DNA from: an uncultured Clostridia bacterium
GTDB taxonomy: Bacteria; Bacillota; Clostridia; TANB77; CAG-508
Assembly: GCA_944390505.1 (NCBI GenBank)
Contig: CALXQF010000002.1
Span: 1 to 31,561, forward strand
Direction: 5' to 3'
DNA length: 31,561 nt
Shown here piece after piece: positions 31,346 to 31,561 of this stretch. The stretch's first letter is position 1. Each line of letters starts with the position of its first letter. The notes beneath the pieces are model-generated. The model worked only from the letters and a program-made list of their open reading frames with translations, was not told the origin of the DNA and ran no database searches. Both the position numbers and the translations under genes were made by a program.

Positions 31346-31561
31346 TTGGAAAAAAAATCAAATGTATGGTTTCATCAATCAACAGAAGAAGTAGAAAAAT
31401 ATTTTGGTGTAGATGAAACAAAAGGATTATCAAAAGAGCAAGTAGAAAAAAGCAGACAAACTTATGGACTTAATGAGTTGGCTGCCAAAAAGAAAAAAAG
31501 TTTATTCGTGAAATTCTTAGAACAATTCAAAGATTTTATGATTATTATTTTAATCATAGCA
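31346..31561 (+). CDS. P-type cation (Ca2+/Mn2+-type) ATPase, N-terminal fragment
   Basis: 72 codons to the right edge. The TTG start at 31346 has AAGGAG 9 nt upstream; an in-frame ATG at 31307 would add 13 residues and is less likely. The sequence WFHQSTEEVEKYFGVDETKG, then GLSKEQVEKSRQTYGLNELA and LFVKFLEQFKDFMIIILIIA, is the cation-ATPase N-terminal domain and first membrane helix of SERCA/PMCA-like pumps. The manganese riboswitch upstream suggests that Mn2+ is exported, as for L. lactis YoaB. The catalytic domains are outside the window. Confidence 0.88.
   Translation, partial: MEKKSNVWFHQSTEEVEKYFGVDETKGLSKEQVEKSRQTYGLNELAAKKKKSLFVKFLEQFKDFMIIILIIA

Overview
The window comes from a very A+T-rich, low-G+C Firmicute that uses the standard code (TGA is used as a stop). 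SpoVT points to an endospore former. The HrcA/CIRCE-type heat-shock operator, tmRNA, MtaB, YlmH-type S4 protein and a sortase-type surface protein all fit the Clostridia, probably an uncultured gut or anaerobic lineage. The species cannot be named from the sequence. Several genes start with TTG behind a good Shine-Dalgarno (SD) site: dprA, recD2, dinB, the terminal ATPase and probably dxs.

Region by region. (1) 1-3.9 kb is an accessory-looking block: the tail of an M29-like aminopeptidase, a leftward XRE-type regulator, then a rightward run of Nudix hydrolase, radical SAM/SPASM enzyme, a 30-residue peptide ending in Cys-x-x-Cys-Gly, and two unrecognised proteins. The peptide is missed by ordinary ORF cut-offs. 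Enzyme, peptide and partners look like a candidate ribosomally made, radical-SAM-modified peptide (RiPP) system, and this is the best candidate here for something undescribed. (2) 4.0-6.25 kb is groES-groEL under a sigma-A promoter and a covarying CIRCE variant. (3) 6.3-15.6 kb is a rightward run: mtaB, a short dprA, recD2 (broken by one extra base), a coiled-coil repeat protein, comF, a KAP-type P-loop NTPase, spoVT, and a small three-repeat protein with its own promoter and terminator. (4) 16.0-23.3 kb is the lower-glycolysis cluster gapA-pgk-tpiA-gpmI-(YezG-like)-eno, which carries glyceraldehyde-3-phosphate to phosphoenolpyruvate. GapA is of the eukaryotic/E. coli GapA type. (5) 23.4-30.2 kb holds tRNA-Gln, a cytidylate-kinase-like protein, a leftward vWA surface protein with an IPQTG sorting signal, dxs, a ylmH-like gene and dinB under a probable LexA box. 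(6) 30.3-31.6 kb holds ssrA (tmRNA), tRNA-Trp, a yybP-ykoY manganese riboswitch with a terminator platform, and the start of a P-type cation ATPase.

Intergenic DNA is unusually structured. Elements with similar terminal inverted repeats lie after groEL and before gapA, and a half copy lies after the S4 gene. Another long inverted-repeat element separates gapA and pgk, and a GGGGACAG palindrome follows dprA. In-frame or insertion-type repeats occur in the coiled-coil protein, Dxs and MtaB. The two gene-free stretches over 300 bases (15618-16018 and 30942-31345) are largely accounted for by a terminator, repeat element and inverted repeat, and by a terminator, promoter and riboswitch, respectively.
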